Origin: Campylobacteraceae bacterium
GTDB taxonomy: Bacteria; Campylobacterota; Campylobacteria; Campylobacterales; Sulfurovaceae
Reading direction: 5' to 3'
Assembly (NCBI GenBank): GCA_027081405.1
Contig: JALWKO010000078.1
Span: 1 to 64,000 of the forward strand
Length of the DNA stretch: 64,000 bases
The notes beneath the pieces were generated by a model, which made no database searches, was not told the DNA's origin, and saw only the letters and a list, made by a program, of their open reading frames with translations. This document shows, one piece after another, positions 39,545 to 48,603 of this stretch. Position numbers and translations under genes: made by a program. Each line of letters begins with the position of its first letter. Within the stretch, counting starts at the first letter, position 1.

Positions 39545-40465
39545 ATGACCGAAGCCAAATACATCTGGATGGACGGGGAGCTGGTCCCCTGGGGGGAAGC
39601 AAAAGTCCACGTCCTGACCCACACCCTCCACTACGGAAACGCCGTATTCGAGGGGACCCGTGCCTATCAGACAGCCGACGGACTGGCGATCTTCCGTCTC
39701 GAAGATCACTGCCGCCGCCTTTACAACAGCGCCAAAATCGTCGCCATCGAGCCCAACCTCGACTACGAGACCGTCAAACAGGCCCACATCGAGCTGCTGC
39801 GGGCCAACGAGTTCAGCGGCAACGTCTACATCCGCCCCCTGATCTACCTCGGCTACGGCGTCATGGGGCTCTACCACAAACACGCCCCGGTCAACACCAT
39901 GATCGCCGCCTGGGAGTGGGGAGCCTATCTGGGGGAAGAGGGGCTGGAAAACGGAATCCGGGTCTGCACCTCCTCCATCACCCGCAACCCCAACCGCTCC
40001 ACCTTCGGCAAGGCCAAAGCGGCAGCCAACTACCTCAACAGCCAGATGGCCAAATACGAAGCGATCGAAAACGGCTTCGAGGAGGCGCTGATGCTGGATG
40101 AAAACGGCTTCGCCGCCGAAGGGACCGGTGAGTGCCTCTTCATCGTCCGAAACGGCAGGCTGATCACCCCGCCCAACGACAACTCCCTGGAGTCGATCAC
40201 CCAGGCGACGGTACTGGAGCTGGCCCGGGACATGGGGATCGAGATCGAACGGCGCAACATCACCCGGGACGAGATCTACATCTGCGACGAAGCCTTCTTC
40301 ACCGGCACCGCGGCCGAACTCACCCCCATCAACTCCCTCGATCACCGCACGATCAGCAACGGCCGCCGCGGCGAACTCACCGAGAAACTCCAAAAAGCCT
40401 ATTTCGACGTGGTTTACGGCCGGAACGAAAAGTACCGGCACTACCTGACCTTCGTCAATGCATAA
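39545..40465 (+). CDS. ilvE: Branched-chain amino acid aminotransferase
   Basis: WMDGELVPWGEAKVHVLTHTLHYGNAVFEGTRAY. Confidence 0.95.
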   Translation: MTEAKYIWMDGELVPWGEAKVHVLTHTLHYGNAVFEGTRAYQTADGLAIFRLEDHCRRLYNSAKIVAIEPNLDYETVKQAHIELLRANEFSGNVYIRPLIYLGYGVMGLYHKHAPVNTMIAAWEWGAYLGEEGLENGIRVCTSSITRNPNRSTFGKAKAAANYLNSQMAKYEAIENGFEEALMLDENGFAAEGTGECLFIVRNGRLITPPNDNSLESITQATVLELARDMGIEIERRNITRDEIYICDEAFFTGTAAELTPINSLDHRTISNGRRGELTEKLQKAYFDVVYGRNEKYRHYLTFVNA

Positions 40466-40495
40466 GAAGAGTTACAAAAATCGCGGATCTTATGA

Positions 40496-40501
40496 TATAA
40501 T
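40496..40501 (+). promoter_or_regulatory. Putative -10 box TATAAT (with TTACAA at about -35) upstream of the hairpin RNA
   Basis: TTACAA (40472-40477), 18-nt spacer, TATAAT. Confidence 0.5.
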
Positions 40502-40511
40502 CGGGTTATCA

Positions 40512-40572
40512 AACCTCCGGGCGATCCCCCGCAAACGCAATGCACTGCGGGGCAGTACCCCGGAGGTTTTTT
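40512..40572 (+). ncRNA. Candidate structured leader/sRNA with intrinsic terminator
   Basis: AACCTCCGGG (40512-40521) pairs CCCGGAGGTT (40559-40568); inner stem CCCCGCA (40527-40533)/TGCGGGG (40546-40552); T6 run at 40567-40572. Confidence 0.55.
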
Positions 40573-40588
40573 GCGTTATGGAGCCACG

Positions 40589-41287
40589 ATGCAGGAACGT
40601 TTGGCCATATTGATCGATCTTGATTTTTTCCTTCGACGATACCGCCGCCACGTTCGCGATGCGCTATCTACAGACGCTTCCCCCGAAGAGATCGCACACT
40701 ATTATGCCGGGTTGATTCGAAAACATGTCGAAGGGCATCGTAAGTACAAAAACCAATCGCACACGCTTTATCGCGTCTATATTTATGATTCTCCGCCGCT
40801 AAACAAAAAAATGGAACACCCCAAAACACGGGAAAGCATCGACTTGTCCAAAAGTGCAACTGCACAAATGCGCAATCATCTCCATGATAATATCCGTCAG
40901 ATGCCGATGACGGCATTGAGGCTGGGGACTCTGGATGAGAGCGGGGCCCATTGGACCCTCAAAAACCGGAAACGATACAATAAATTCCTTCGGGGAGAAA
41001 TCACCGTCGATCAAATCGATGAAGAGGAATACCGGATCGAGGTCACCCAAAAACAGGTCGATATGAAAATCGGAATCGACATCACCTGGCTTAGCCTCAA
41101 ACAACTTGTCGATCGAATCGTTCTGATCTCGGGAGATAGCGATTTCGTCCCAGCCGCCAAATTGGCGCGAAAAGAAGGGATCACATTTATCCTCGATCCC
41201 CTTCGTCAACAGGTCCGACCCGAACTTTCCGAGCATATCGATCTGCTTCGAACACCGAATATTTTGGATGAAGGAAAACTCGCATGA
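40589..41287 (+). CDS. NYN-domain (LabA/DUF88-like, PIN-fold) protein
   Basis: [47 protein letters not shown]. Confidence 0.85.
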   Translation: MQERLAILIDLDFFLRRYRRHVRDALSTDASPEEIAHYYAGLIRKHVEGHRKYKNQSHTLYRVYIYDSPPLNKKMEHPKTRESIDLSKSATAQMRNHLHDNIRQMPMTALRLGTLDESGAHWTLKNRKRYNKFLRGEITVDQIDEEEYRIEVTQKQVDMKIGIDITWLSLKQLVDRIVLISGDSDFVPAAKLARKEGITFILDPLRQQVRPELSEHIDLLRTPNILDEGKLA

Positions 41288-41946
41288 CCATCGACTGGAC
41301 CAAAACCCCCCTCCTTCCCGCCATCGCCCAGGATGCCCGCACGGGCGACGTGCTGATGCTGGCCTATATGAACGAAGAGGCCTACCGTCTGACGCTGGAG
41401 ACGGGATACGCCCACTACTACAGCCGATCCCGCCAGCGGATCTGGAAAAAGGGAGAAAGCTCCGGCAACACCCAGAAGGTCGTCGATCTGCTCATCGACT
41501 GCGACGCCGATACGATCCTGCTGAAAGTGGAGCAACAAGGAGTCGCCTGCCACACCGGGCGCAAAAGCTGCTTTTTCACCTCCGTCACCCGAGGAGAAAC
41601 GATCGCCGAACCCCAGATCGACCCCGCACAGCTCTACGGTGTCGTCGACACCCTCTACCACACCATCCTGGAGCGCAAAGCTTCCGGGGGAGAAAAATCC
41701 TGGACCCGAAAGCTGCTCGGCGACAAAGCGCTGCTGCTGAGCAAGATCCGGGAGGAAGCCGATGAACTGGCTACCGCGATCGAGTGCGAAAGCGACGAAC
41801 AGGTGATCTACGAAGCGGCCGATCTGCTCTATCACGCACTCGTGGGGCTGGGATCCCGGGAGATCTCCCCCGACCGGGTGCGGCAGGAGCTGGCCCGGCG
41901 TTTCGGAATGAGCGGGATCGAGGAGAAAGAGGCCCGAAAAAAGTGA
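41284..41946 (+). CDS. hisIE: Bifunctional phosphoribosyl-AMP cyclohydrolase / phosphoribosyl-ATP pyrophosphatase
   Basis: [36 protein letters not shown]; HisE C-terminal domain. Confidence 0.95.
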   Translation: MTIDWTKTPLLPAIAQDARTGDVLMLAYMNEEAYRLTLETGYAHYYSRSRQRIWKKGESSGNTQKVVDLLIDCDADTILLKVEQQGVACHTGRKSCFFTSVTRGETIAEPQIDPAQLYGVVDTLYHTILERKASGGEKSWTRKLLGDKALLLSKIREEADELATAIECESDEQVIYEAADLLYHALVGLGSREISPDRVRQELARRFGMSGIEEKEARKK

Positions 41947-41962
41947 TTTTTCGGGCCTCTTT
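41928..41962 (+). terminator. Rho-independent-like terminator after hisIE
   Basis: AGAGGCCCGAAAAA..TTTTTCGGGCCTCT. Confidence 0.8.
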
Positions 41963-41963
41963 C

Positions 41964-42008
41964 GTCATTGGTCATTAGTCATTTTACGCCCGTCGGGCGC
42001 AGTCATTG
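41964..42008. repeat. Heptad element F: GTCATTG/GTCATTA/GTCATTT, hairpin CGCCC-GTC-GGGCG, GTCATTG (3+1 units)
   Basis: Read directly. Confidence 0.85.
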
Positions 42009-42100
42009 GTGGACGGACGATCCATAGAAGAAAACGAGAAAGGCCGATAGATCTGTGCCAAGCATGACACCTTTGGAAAGACGACAGTGCCTCGTGTTTC

Positions 42101-42130
42101 CTTTTTCTTTGTCGCGAAACAAAGAAAAAG
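42101..42130. repeat. Perfect 12-bp inverted repeat CTTTTTCTTTGT-cgcgaa-ACAAAGAAAAAG
   Basis: Read directly. Confidence 0.9.
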
Positions 42131-42154
42131 AATCATTAGAGAATTAGGTCAAAT

Positions 42155-43375
42155 ATGTCCTACCGCAGCAACAACCTCAAAAACGCCCTGCACGGCTTTT
42201 TCCTCTCGGTGGCCACTACCGTCGCCGAACCCTCCACGATTCTCCCCCTGATCGTCCACCATTTCACGTCCAATTCGATCGTCGTGGGGCTGTTCGCGTC
42301 CTTGCTGCGGGGCGGAGCGATCCTGATCCAACTCATCGCGGCGTTCTACGCCCAGAGTTACGAGCGGGTGATGCCCTATCTGCGGATCGTTTTCGTATTC
42401 CGCTTTCTCTTTTGGTTTCTCATCGGAGCGGCGATCCATTTTGCCGGCGATCGCCATCCACTCCTTACCCTCTGGCTCATCGGATTCGGACTTTTTGGCT
42501 TCAGTTTCGTCGCCGGATTCGGGGGGATCTATTTCCGAGAGATCCTGGCCAAGGTCTTCGATCCGACCCAGCGGGGGCGGACGATGGCCAACCGCCAGAT
42601 GGTCTCCTCCCTCGGTGCGATCCTCAGCGGCGGGGTGGCCGGATGGGTGCTCAGCCACTATCCTCCGCCGGAGAGTTATGCCCGGCTGTTCATGTTCAGC
42701 GCGCTGATCATGGCGCCAGGGCTCCTCGCCTTCGCGACGATTCAGGAACCCCCGAAGCGAAACACGAGTCCCCGGGAAGAACGCTTCGGCCAATTCCTCC
42801 GAAACGCCGCGGCAACGCTTCGTAGCGACCGGTTGCTGCGGCTCGAGATCCTCGCTTCCTTCTTGGGCTACTCTTTTTATCTGGCCCTCCCTTTCGTCAT
42901 CCTCCGGGCCAAAGAGAGCTTCACACTCAGCGGCTGGGTCGTAGGGGGGCTCATCACCGTCCAGATGATCGGCAGCGTCGTGGGCAATCTGCTGCTGTGG
43001 AAGCATTTCGGCACCCGGTACGGACGGATGATGCAAACCGCCTACGCCCTGATGGGGACGGCGTTCGCTATCGCCCTGGCGGCGACGAGTGCGTGGGAAT
43101 ACGGACTGATCTTTTTTCTGGTCGGTATGGGGATCGACGGCTTTCGCAACTCCGATATGAACCTGGTCATCGAGATCGCCCCCGAAGCCAAACGCCCCGT
43201 CTACGTGGCAATCCAGTCGACCCTCGTTTCGCTGGGGCTTTTCTTTTCGATCCCCGGCGGTGCGATCCTCCAGGCATGGGGATACACGGTGCTCTATGGG
43301 ATCACCCTCCTTCTCATTGCGGCGGGGATCGCCGTGACCGTCCCTCTGCGCCGGGCGCTGGGGGAAACGCAGTAG
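42155..43375 (+). CDS. MFS transporter
   Basis: About 12 TM hydrophobic pattern; FGGIYFREILAKVFDPTQRGRTMANRQM. Confidence 0.8.
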   Translation: MSYRSNNLKNALHGFFLSVATTVAEPSTILPLIVHHFTSNSIVVGLFASLLRGGAILIQLIAAFYAQSYERVMPYLRIVFVFRFLFWFLIGAAIHFAGDRHPLLTLWLIGFGLFGFSFVAGFGGIYFREILAKVFDPTQRGRTMANRQMVSSLGAILSGGVAGWVLSHYPPPESYARLFMFSALIMAPGLLAFATIQEPPKRNTSPREERFGQFLRNAAATLRSDRLLRLEILASFLGYSFYLALPFVILRAKESFTLSGWVVGGLITVQMIGSVVGNLLLWKHFGTRYGRMMQTAYALMGTAFAIALAATSAWEYGLIFFLVGMGIDGFRNSDMNLVIEIAPEAKRPVYVAIQSTLVSLGLFFSIPGGAILQAWGYTVLYGITLLLIAAGIAVTVPLRRALGETQ

Positions 43376-43380
43376 CGCGC

Positions 43381-43968
43381 CTACTCCACCTCGCCGTCCT
43401 TCCGGGACTCGGCACGGGCGAAAAACTCCCGCACCATCTCCTCGAATCGGCGCATCCGTTCGTCCCCTTTGGGGAGCTCACGGCGCAGTCGTGCCATCTC
43501 TTCCAGAAACGCTTCGACCCCCTCGGGGAGGGTACGCTCCACCCGACGGCGGAGCTCCCTGGCGAAGGCGGGAGAGGCCCCCGAGGTGGAAAAAGCCACC
43601 GTCAGATTGCCCCGACGGAGGTAGGAGGGGAAGATGAAATCGCAGTAGCGGGTATCGTCGACCGAATTGACCAGCGTTCGTGCGTCGCGGGTCTCTTCGA
43701 AAATCTGCCGGTGCAGATCGGGAGTATCGGTAGCGATGACGGCGATATCGTAGTCGCATGCTTCGCGGCTCCGATACGGACGCAGTTCGATCGGCAGTCC
43801 CGCATCGGCGGCCAACGCACGGACCCGATCGCCCGCTTCGATCGCCACGATCGTGATGCGATCGGTAAAATCGAGGAGCTTTTCGAGCTTGTCGGCGGCG
43901 ATCGTCCCGCCGCCGACGAGGAGGATCCGTTTCCTTTCCAGAGAAAGGAAGGCGGGGAAATAGGCCAT
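43381..43968 (-). CDS. Precorrin-2 dehydrogenase/sirohydrochlorin ferrochelatase (siroheme synthase N-terminal type)
   Basis: FLSLERKRILLVGGGTIAADKLEKLLDF, STSGASPAFARELRRRVE. Confidence 0.88.
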   Translation of the reverse strand: MAYFPAFLSLERKRILLVGGGTIAADKLEKLLDFTDRITIVAIEAGDRVRALAADAGLPIELRPYRSREACDYDIAVIATDTPDLHRQIFEETRDARTLVNSVDDTRYCDFIFPSYLRRGNLTVAFSTSGASPAFARELRRRVERTLPEGVEAFLEEMARLRRELPKGDERMRRFEEMVREFFARAESRKDGEVE

Positions 43969-44324
43969 CAGAGCTTTTTCTTCAGATCCCCGTGGTAGAC
44001 CACGGTGGCGGGGTCGATCTCCTCTTCGGTACACCGCTGCAAAAGGTCGGGAACCTCGGGGGCCTCATCAAGCTCCTTCATCGCCGCATCCAGGTCCTCC
44101 TGATAACTCATCATCATCTCGGCCGATACCACATGGGGGGCCCGCTGGATCTCCATCAGTTTGGCAATCTCTCCGTTGACGTCGGGGGCCTCGATCGTCA
44201 CGACGATCTTCCCTCGTTCTTTGTCGCCGAAATGGTACTCGCACACGTCGCTCTCTTCACACCAGGCCTTGACGCTGTCGAAATATTTGGGGCTGCATTG
44301 GATCACGATACTAGAAACGTTCAT
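43968..44324 (-). CDS. napD: NapD chaperone
   Basis: NVSSIVIQCSP...GKIVVTIEAPDVNGEIAKLMEIQRAPHVVSAEMMMSYQEDLD. Confidence 0.85.
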   Translation of the reverse strand: MNVSSIVIQCSPKYFDSVKAWCEESDVCEYHFGDKERGKIVVTIEAPDVNGEIAKLMEIQRAPHVVSAEMMMSYQEDLDAAMKELDEAPEVPDLLQRCTEEEIDPATVVYHGDLKKKL

Positions 44325-44338
44325 TTTTTCTCCCTTTC

Positions 44339-45289
44339 CTACGGTAGTTTCCACATCATCACCACAGGATCGTGACTGGCGGAAAAGAGGGTTTTACCGT
44401 CTTCGAAGACGATCCGGGTAAGGATGCTTTTTTGCCCTTTGAGCAGGTAGCGGGGGCTCCGGGTGCCCAAATCGTACACGGTGATGGAATTGTCGGCGTG
44501 CATCGCGTAAGCCGCCAACCGGGCATCCGGAGAGAGAGCGGCGGCATAGACGAGAAAATCGCTCTTGAAATACCCCTTCTCCCCGGTTGCTAGATTGGCG
44601 TAGGATGCCCGACGGTCCTGCCCTCCGGCGACGACCCAATCCTTGCGGATGTCGACGCTGAAGACATTGTCCACATGGACCCCTTCGATGGTTTGGAGGA
44701 TTTTGCCCGTTTTCGTATCCAAGACGCTCACGACCCCGCTCTCATCCCCAAACACCGCCCGTCTGCGCGCCGCATCCAGCGCGAAATCGGAAAATTTCGA
44801 TCCGCCGATCTTGCGGCGGTAGATCTCTTTTTTCGTCGGGATCTCGTAAAGCACCGCTTCGTTGCCCAAGGTGGCGTAGAGGATGTGGTCTTTGTCGATG
44901 AAACGGGCTTTGATGATCGTGTGGCGATCGGCGGCGCCGAAAATCCGCGTCGCTTTTCCCCCTTCCAGGATCCGCAGATCGCTGAATCCCCCCTTCCCGC
45001 TGTCGCTGAGGATCAGATAGCGCCCGTCGATCCCGTCGACGCTGAATACCTTGTCGTCGATCTTGTCCCCCATGAAGTCGGTAATCTGGGGGAGGTGAAA
45101 GAGGGTTTCGAGGCGGAGGGTTTTCAGATCGAGACGCTGCAGACTCCCGTGATCGGTCCCCATCAGGAGCGCACCGTCGCGGATCACGAGATCGTTGACC
45201 GCCCCGTCGGCCTCGATCTGCCGTACGGGAGTCAGAGTACCAGCCCCCAGCACCGTGAGCACACAGAGCAACGCCAGGAGCGTTCTCAT
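44339..45289 (-). CDS. napL: NapL-like periplasmic WD40-type protein
   Basis: Signal peptide, beta-propeller-like repeats, position in nap cluster. Confidence 0.75.
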   Translation of the reverse strand: MRTLLALLCVLTVLGAGTLTPVRQIEADGAVNDLVIRDGALLMGTDHGSLQRLDLKTLRLETLFHLPQITDFMGDKIDDKVFSVDGIDGRYLILSDSGKGGFSDLRILEGGKATRIFGAADRHTIIKARFIDKDHILYATLGNEAVLYEIPTKKEIYRRKIGGSKFSDFALDAARRRAVFGDESGVVSVLDTKTGKILQTIEGVHVDNVFSVDIRKDWVVAGGQDRRASYANLATGEKGYFKSDFLVYAAALSPDARLAAYAMHADNSITVYDLGTRSPRYLLKGQKSILTRIVFEDGKTLFSASHDPVVMMWKLP

Positions 45290-45660
45290 GCCCCCTCCTC
45301 GGCTTCGAGGGCCAATCGTTCCAGTACCTCCAGGATCCGCTCGGCGATCGCCTCTTCGTCCAGGTCGCAACGGATCCCGAAGAGATCCTCCTCCGCATCG
45401 AGAACGTCCGCGAACTCCTCCACTTCCCGGAGGAGGCCGGGGAGTTTCCCGAAGCGCTCCTCCCCCACCGCTTCACGGACCCGGTCGGGGATGTAGGCCA
45501 TCCAATTGTATTCGGTGGGGTCGACCACCTCGGCCTCGTCGGCTTCTTCTTCGACGTTGGGATCGACCACGACGAAAAAGCGCCGCTCGTCGAGATCTTC
45601 ATCTCCTACCCGTTTTAGCAGCGTCGGACAAAGTGCGTTCAATCGTTCTTTTTCGTCCAT
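45286..45660 (-). CDS. Acidic hypothetical protein in nap cluster
   Basis: 124-aa E/D-rich ORF overlapping napL start. Confidence 0.6.
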   Translation of the reverse strand: MDEKERLNALCPTLLKRVGDEDLDERRFFVVVDPNVEEEADEAEVVDPTEYNWMAYIPDRVREAVGEERFGKLPGLLREVEEFADVLDAEEDLFGIRCDLDEEAIAERILEVLERLALEAEEGA

Positions 45661-45701
45661 CGTCTCCCTTTCGTTGCGGTCTTGTCGTCAGAGCTATTGT
45701 A

Positions 45702-46205
45702 TCACAGCCGTTGCGGTATCGGTTCCCATCCGATCGCATCTGTGGGGCAGCGTCCCATGCACCATCCACATCCGGTGCAACGTTCCGGATCGATCACTGG
45801 CTCGAACATCCCCCGAAAAAGGATCGCATCCTCCAGGCAGGGCTCTTTGCACGAAAAACAGATCGATCCGTGGTGGGCCAGGCACGCGGAGCGGTCGATC
45901 CGGAACCGGGCCGCAATCCGCTCCGGCCCCTCCGAAACGAGGACCCCTTCGGGGCACGCCAGGGCGCACGCTTCGCAAAACATACACCCCCTCGTCCCAA
46001 ACGACACTGCGGGAGCCCCCTCCTCGTCGACGGCGAGAATCCCCTCTTCGCAGACCCCGATGCACGCTTTGGATTCGCATGCCGTACAGCGGCTGTGAAA
46101 AAGGGAGTCGTCCCGGGCATAGGGAGGACGAAGCTTCCGGACCTCTCCATCGTCCGCGATGACCGGAGCGGCCAGCGCACGGAAAAAGGCCCGCCGATCC
46201 TCCAC
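45702..46205 (-). CDS. napF: Ferredoxin-type protein NapF
   Basis: Three to four Cys clusters (CTACESKACIGVC, CMFCEACALACP, CTGCGWCMGRCP). Confidence 0.85.
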   Translation of the reverse strand: MEDRRAFFRALAAPVIADDGEVRKLRPPYARDDSLFHSRCTACESKACIGVCEEGILAVDEEGAPAVSFGTRGCMFCEACALACPEGVLVSEGPERIAARFRIDRSACLAHHGSICFSCKEPCLEDAILFRGMFEPVIDPERCTGCGWCMGRCPTDAIGWEPIPQRL

Positions 46206-46874
46206 TTACTGGACCCCCTCGTCGATCACTTTGATCAGATTGGAGCGCTTTTTGAGCTTGTCACTGGTGAAATCGGGCTTGAAGGTATTGCCCACCAGCG
46301 GTTTGACGTTGGCCTGGGGGACGTGGCACTGGGTACAATTGAAACGGGCCGGGTTGAGCCGCTTGAGCTTTTTGAATTTAGCGATTTTCACGTCAGTCGC
46401 ATTGACGACGATTTTTCCGTCTTTGACGATATTGCCGTTTTTATCCAGCTTGGTATCGGGCCGGAAGTCGGTAAAGTGGGACTCGGGAATCGGCGTCGCT
46501 CCTACCCCTTTGGCCGCGGCGGGCATGTGGCACCCCAGACAGGCGTTGTTTTTGGCGGTAATGGGGACCAGTCCGTCGATGCTATGAGGGATCAGCGGCG
46601 GCGCGTTGACGTAGGAGCGTTCGAACCGGGGCGCCGCTCCCGGTGCGGGACGTTTGTATTCCACCGGCGGAAGATTGCCCACGGCACTATTGAGTCCGCT
46701 TCCCCGCAGCCCCAGTTCCTCCTCGGTGACCACTTTCTTGGCCCCCAGATCCTCTTTTTTGATCAGTTCGGGGCTGGAGGCGTCTTTGTTGATGTTGACG
46801 TATTCCTGCCCCGCCAGCGCTACCGCACTCGCGGCGACCGCTCCGATCAGAACGGTTTTGATGGTTTTCTTCAT
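46206..46874 (-). CDS. napB: Periplasmic nitrate reductase di-heme cytochrome subunit
   Basis: NNACLGCHMPAAAKG, FNCTQCHVPQANVKPLVGN. Confidence 0.93.
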   Translation of the reverse strand: MKKTIKTVLIGAVAASAVALAGQEYVNINKDASSPELIKKEDLGAKKVVTEEELGLRGSGLNSAVGNLPPVEYKRPAPGAAPRFERSYVNAPPLIPHSIDGLVPITAKNNACLGCHMPAAAKGVGATPIPESHFTDFRPDTKLDKNGNIVKDGKIVVNATDVKIAKFKKLKRLNPARFNCTQCHVPQANVKPLVGNTFKPDFTSDKLKKRSNLIKVIDEGVQ

Positions 46875-47734
46875 GCTTTTCCTCCCTTGTTGGATTCGAG
46901 TATGTTACGCAACGAAAAGCCCAGGGCGTCGTCGTCGCAGACGTCGACGCAGCGACCGCAGTTGGTACACTCCTTGCGGGTGACGAACGCGCTTCGCTTT
47001 CCGATCATTCCCAGGACTTCCACCTCCGGACAGACCGTTTTGCATTTCATGCACAGGGTGCAGTTGTCGCTGTTGTGCTTGACCCGTATGAGGCTGTATT
47101 TTCCGATCAGCGAATGGACGCCTCCCAACGGGCAGATGTGCCCGCACCAGCCGTTTTTGACGGCAAAGAGATCGAAGAAAAAGATCGCCGCCAGCAACCC
47201 CAGCCCCGCACCGAAGCTGAAGACCACTCCCCCTTTGAGGGCCGCGGCACCGAAAACGACGTTCCGGTTGAAGATCGTGATCGGACTGATCACCTCGAAC
47301 GCCGCCAGTCCGCTCACCGCGGATACGATCAGCGCCAGGACGATCAGGTAGTACCGGAGATTCCGGCTGATCCAGATCTTCCGCTCGATCCGGTCGATCA
47401 GCAGTTTGCGACGCAGCCAGGCCGCCAGATCGGTCACCAGGTTGACCGGGCAGACCCAACTGCAAAACGCCCGTCCGCCGATCAGTCCGTAAAAGAGCAC
47501 GATCAGCGCAGCGCCGACGAGGACGTTGACCCCCACCACGGCGCCCGTGGCGAAAATCTGCAGCACCGCGAACGGATCGGCCAGCGGAACCGTATCGAAG
47601 AGCCGGGAGGCGGAGAGATCCCCGCGCAGGATCTTCCACCCCCACCAGTTCCCCGCTCCGTAGAGAAAGAGCAGCCCCAGTTGGACCACCCGCCGAAGGA
47701 CCAGATATTTGACGTTGCTCCAGCGCATCCTCAA
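46871..47734 (-). CDS. napH: NapH quinol dehydrogenase membrane component
   Basis: CSWVCPVNLVTDLAAWLRRKL, CGHICPLGG, CMKCKTVCPE, CTNCGRCVDVC. Confidence 0.93.
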   Translation of the reverse strand: MRMRWSNVKYLVLRRVVQLGLLFLYGAGNWWGWKILRGDLSASRLFDTVPLADPFAVLQIFATGAVVGVNVLVGAALIVLFYGLIGGRAFCSWVCPVNLVTDLAAWLRRKLLIDRIERKIWISRNLRYYLIVLALIVSAVSGLAAFEVISPITIFNRNVVFGAAALKGGVVFSFGAGLGLLAAIFFFDLFAVKNGWCGHICPLGGVHSLIGKYSLIRVKHNSDNCTLCMKCKTVCPEVEVLGMIGKRSAFVTRKECTNCGRCVDVCDDDALGFSLRNILESNKGGKA

Positions 47735-48582
47735 TACTCCAGCCCTTTGTTGAGATAGTCCATCGGGTTTTGCGAACTCCGCTCGTCATGGGTCGTCACG
47801 TCCTTGCCGACCCGTTCCTGGACCCGCTGCTGATCTTTTTTGTCCCACCCCTTGACGTAATGGGCCCCCGGTTTGCCCAGGGCGATCTCGCGGGGGAGGA
47901 CGAAAATGGCCGGTTTTTCGGTCACGCATGCCTTTTCGCACATTCCGCAGCCGGTACAGTCGTACATGCTCACCACCGGCTTGAGGAAAGCGTGCTTTCC
48001 GGTCCGCTCGTTTTTGTCGTATTCGAGCCGGATCGCCTTGTCCATCAGGGGACAGGCGCGGTAGCAGGCGTCACACTGCAATCCCCAGAAGGCGATGCAG
48101 GAGTTGCTGTCCACCACCGCCAGCCCCATCCGCATCATCGTATAGTCCAGCTCCCCGGTTTTGGGATTGGTCACTTTCGATACGTCCAGGGCCCCCGTCG
48201 GGCAGGCGGTCACACAGGGGATGTCGTCGCACATGTAGCACGGGACGTCCCGGGGCTTGAAAAACGGCGTCCCGATCGTCACGTCGTCCTGGGCCCGCGC
48301 CATCTTGAGGGTGCCGGGCCGAGGCTTGAGGGTGTCGCGATCGAGATTGCTCGGACGGTGCAGACAGGCTTCGGCACACAACCCGCACTTGATGCAGGTC
48401 TTGAGAAAGTCGGGCTCGTCCAGCGCCGCGGGGGGCCGCAGCGTCAGGGGTGAGCTTTTGGCTTTCTCGGTGTACCCGGCCCAGATCAATCCCCCCATGA
48501 TCCCCAACCCGGCCGTATAGGCCAGATCGGTCAGAAATCTCCGGCGGGGAGTGATGGGCCGTTTCGTTTCCTTGTCTGCCAC
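47731..48582 (-). CDS. napG: NapG ferredoxin-type protein
   Basis: RRRFLTDLAYTAGLGIMGGLIWAGY Tat-like signal; four 4Fe-4S motifs. Confidence 0.93.
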   Translation of the reverse strand: MADKETKRPITPRRRFLTDLAYTAGLGIMGGLIWAGYTEKAKSSPLTLRPPAALDEPDFLKTCIKCGLCAEACLHRPSNLDRDTLKPRPGTLKMARAQDDVTIGTPFFKPRDVPCYMCDDIPCVTACPTGALDVSKVTNPKTGELDYTMMRMGLAVVDSNSCIAFWGLQCDACYRACPLMDKAIRLEYDKNERTGKHAFLKPVVSMYDCTGCGMCEKACVTEKPAIFVLPREIALGKPGAHYVKGWDKKDQQRVQERVGKDVTTHDERSSQNPMDYLNKGLEY

Positions 48583-48603
48583 GGACGATCCTTCATACGC
48601 TCA

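Noticed and set aside
45195-47351. 718-aa plus-strand ORF
   Set aside because: Antisense to napL, napF, napB and napH; proline/arginine-rich, no domain.
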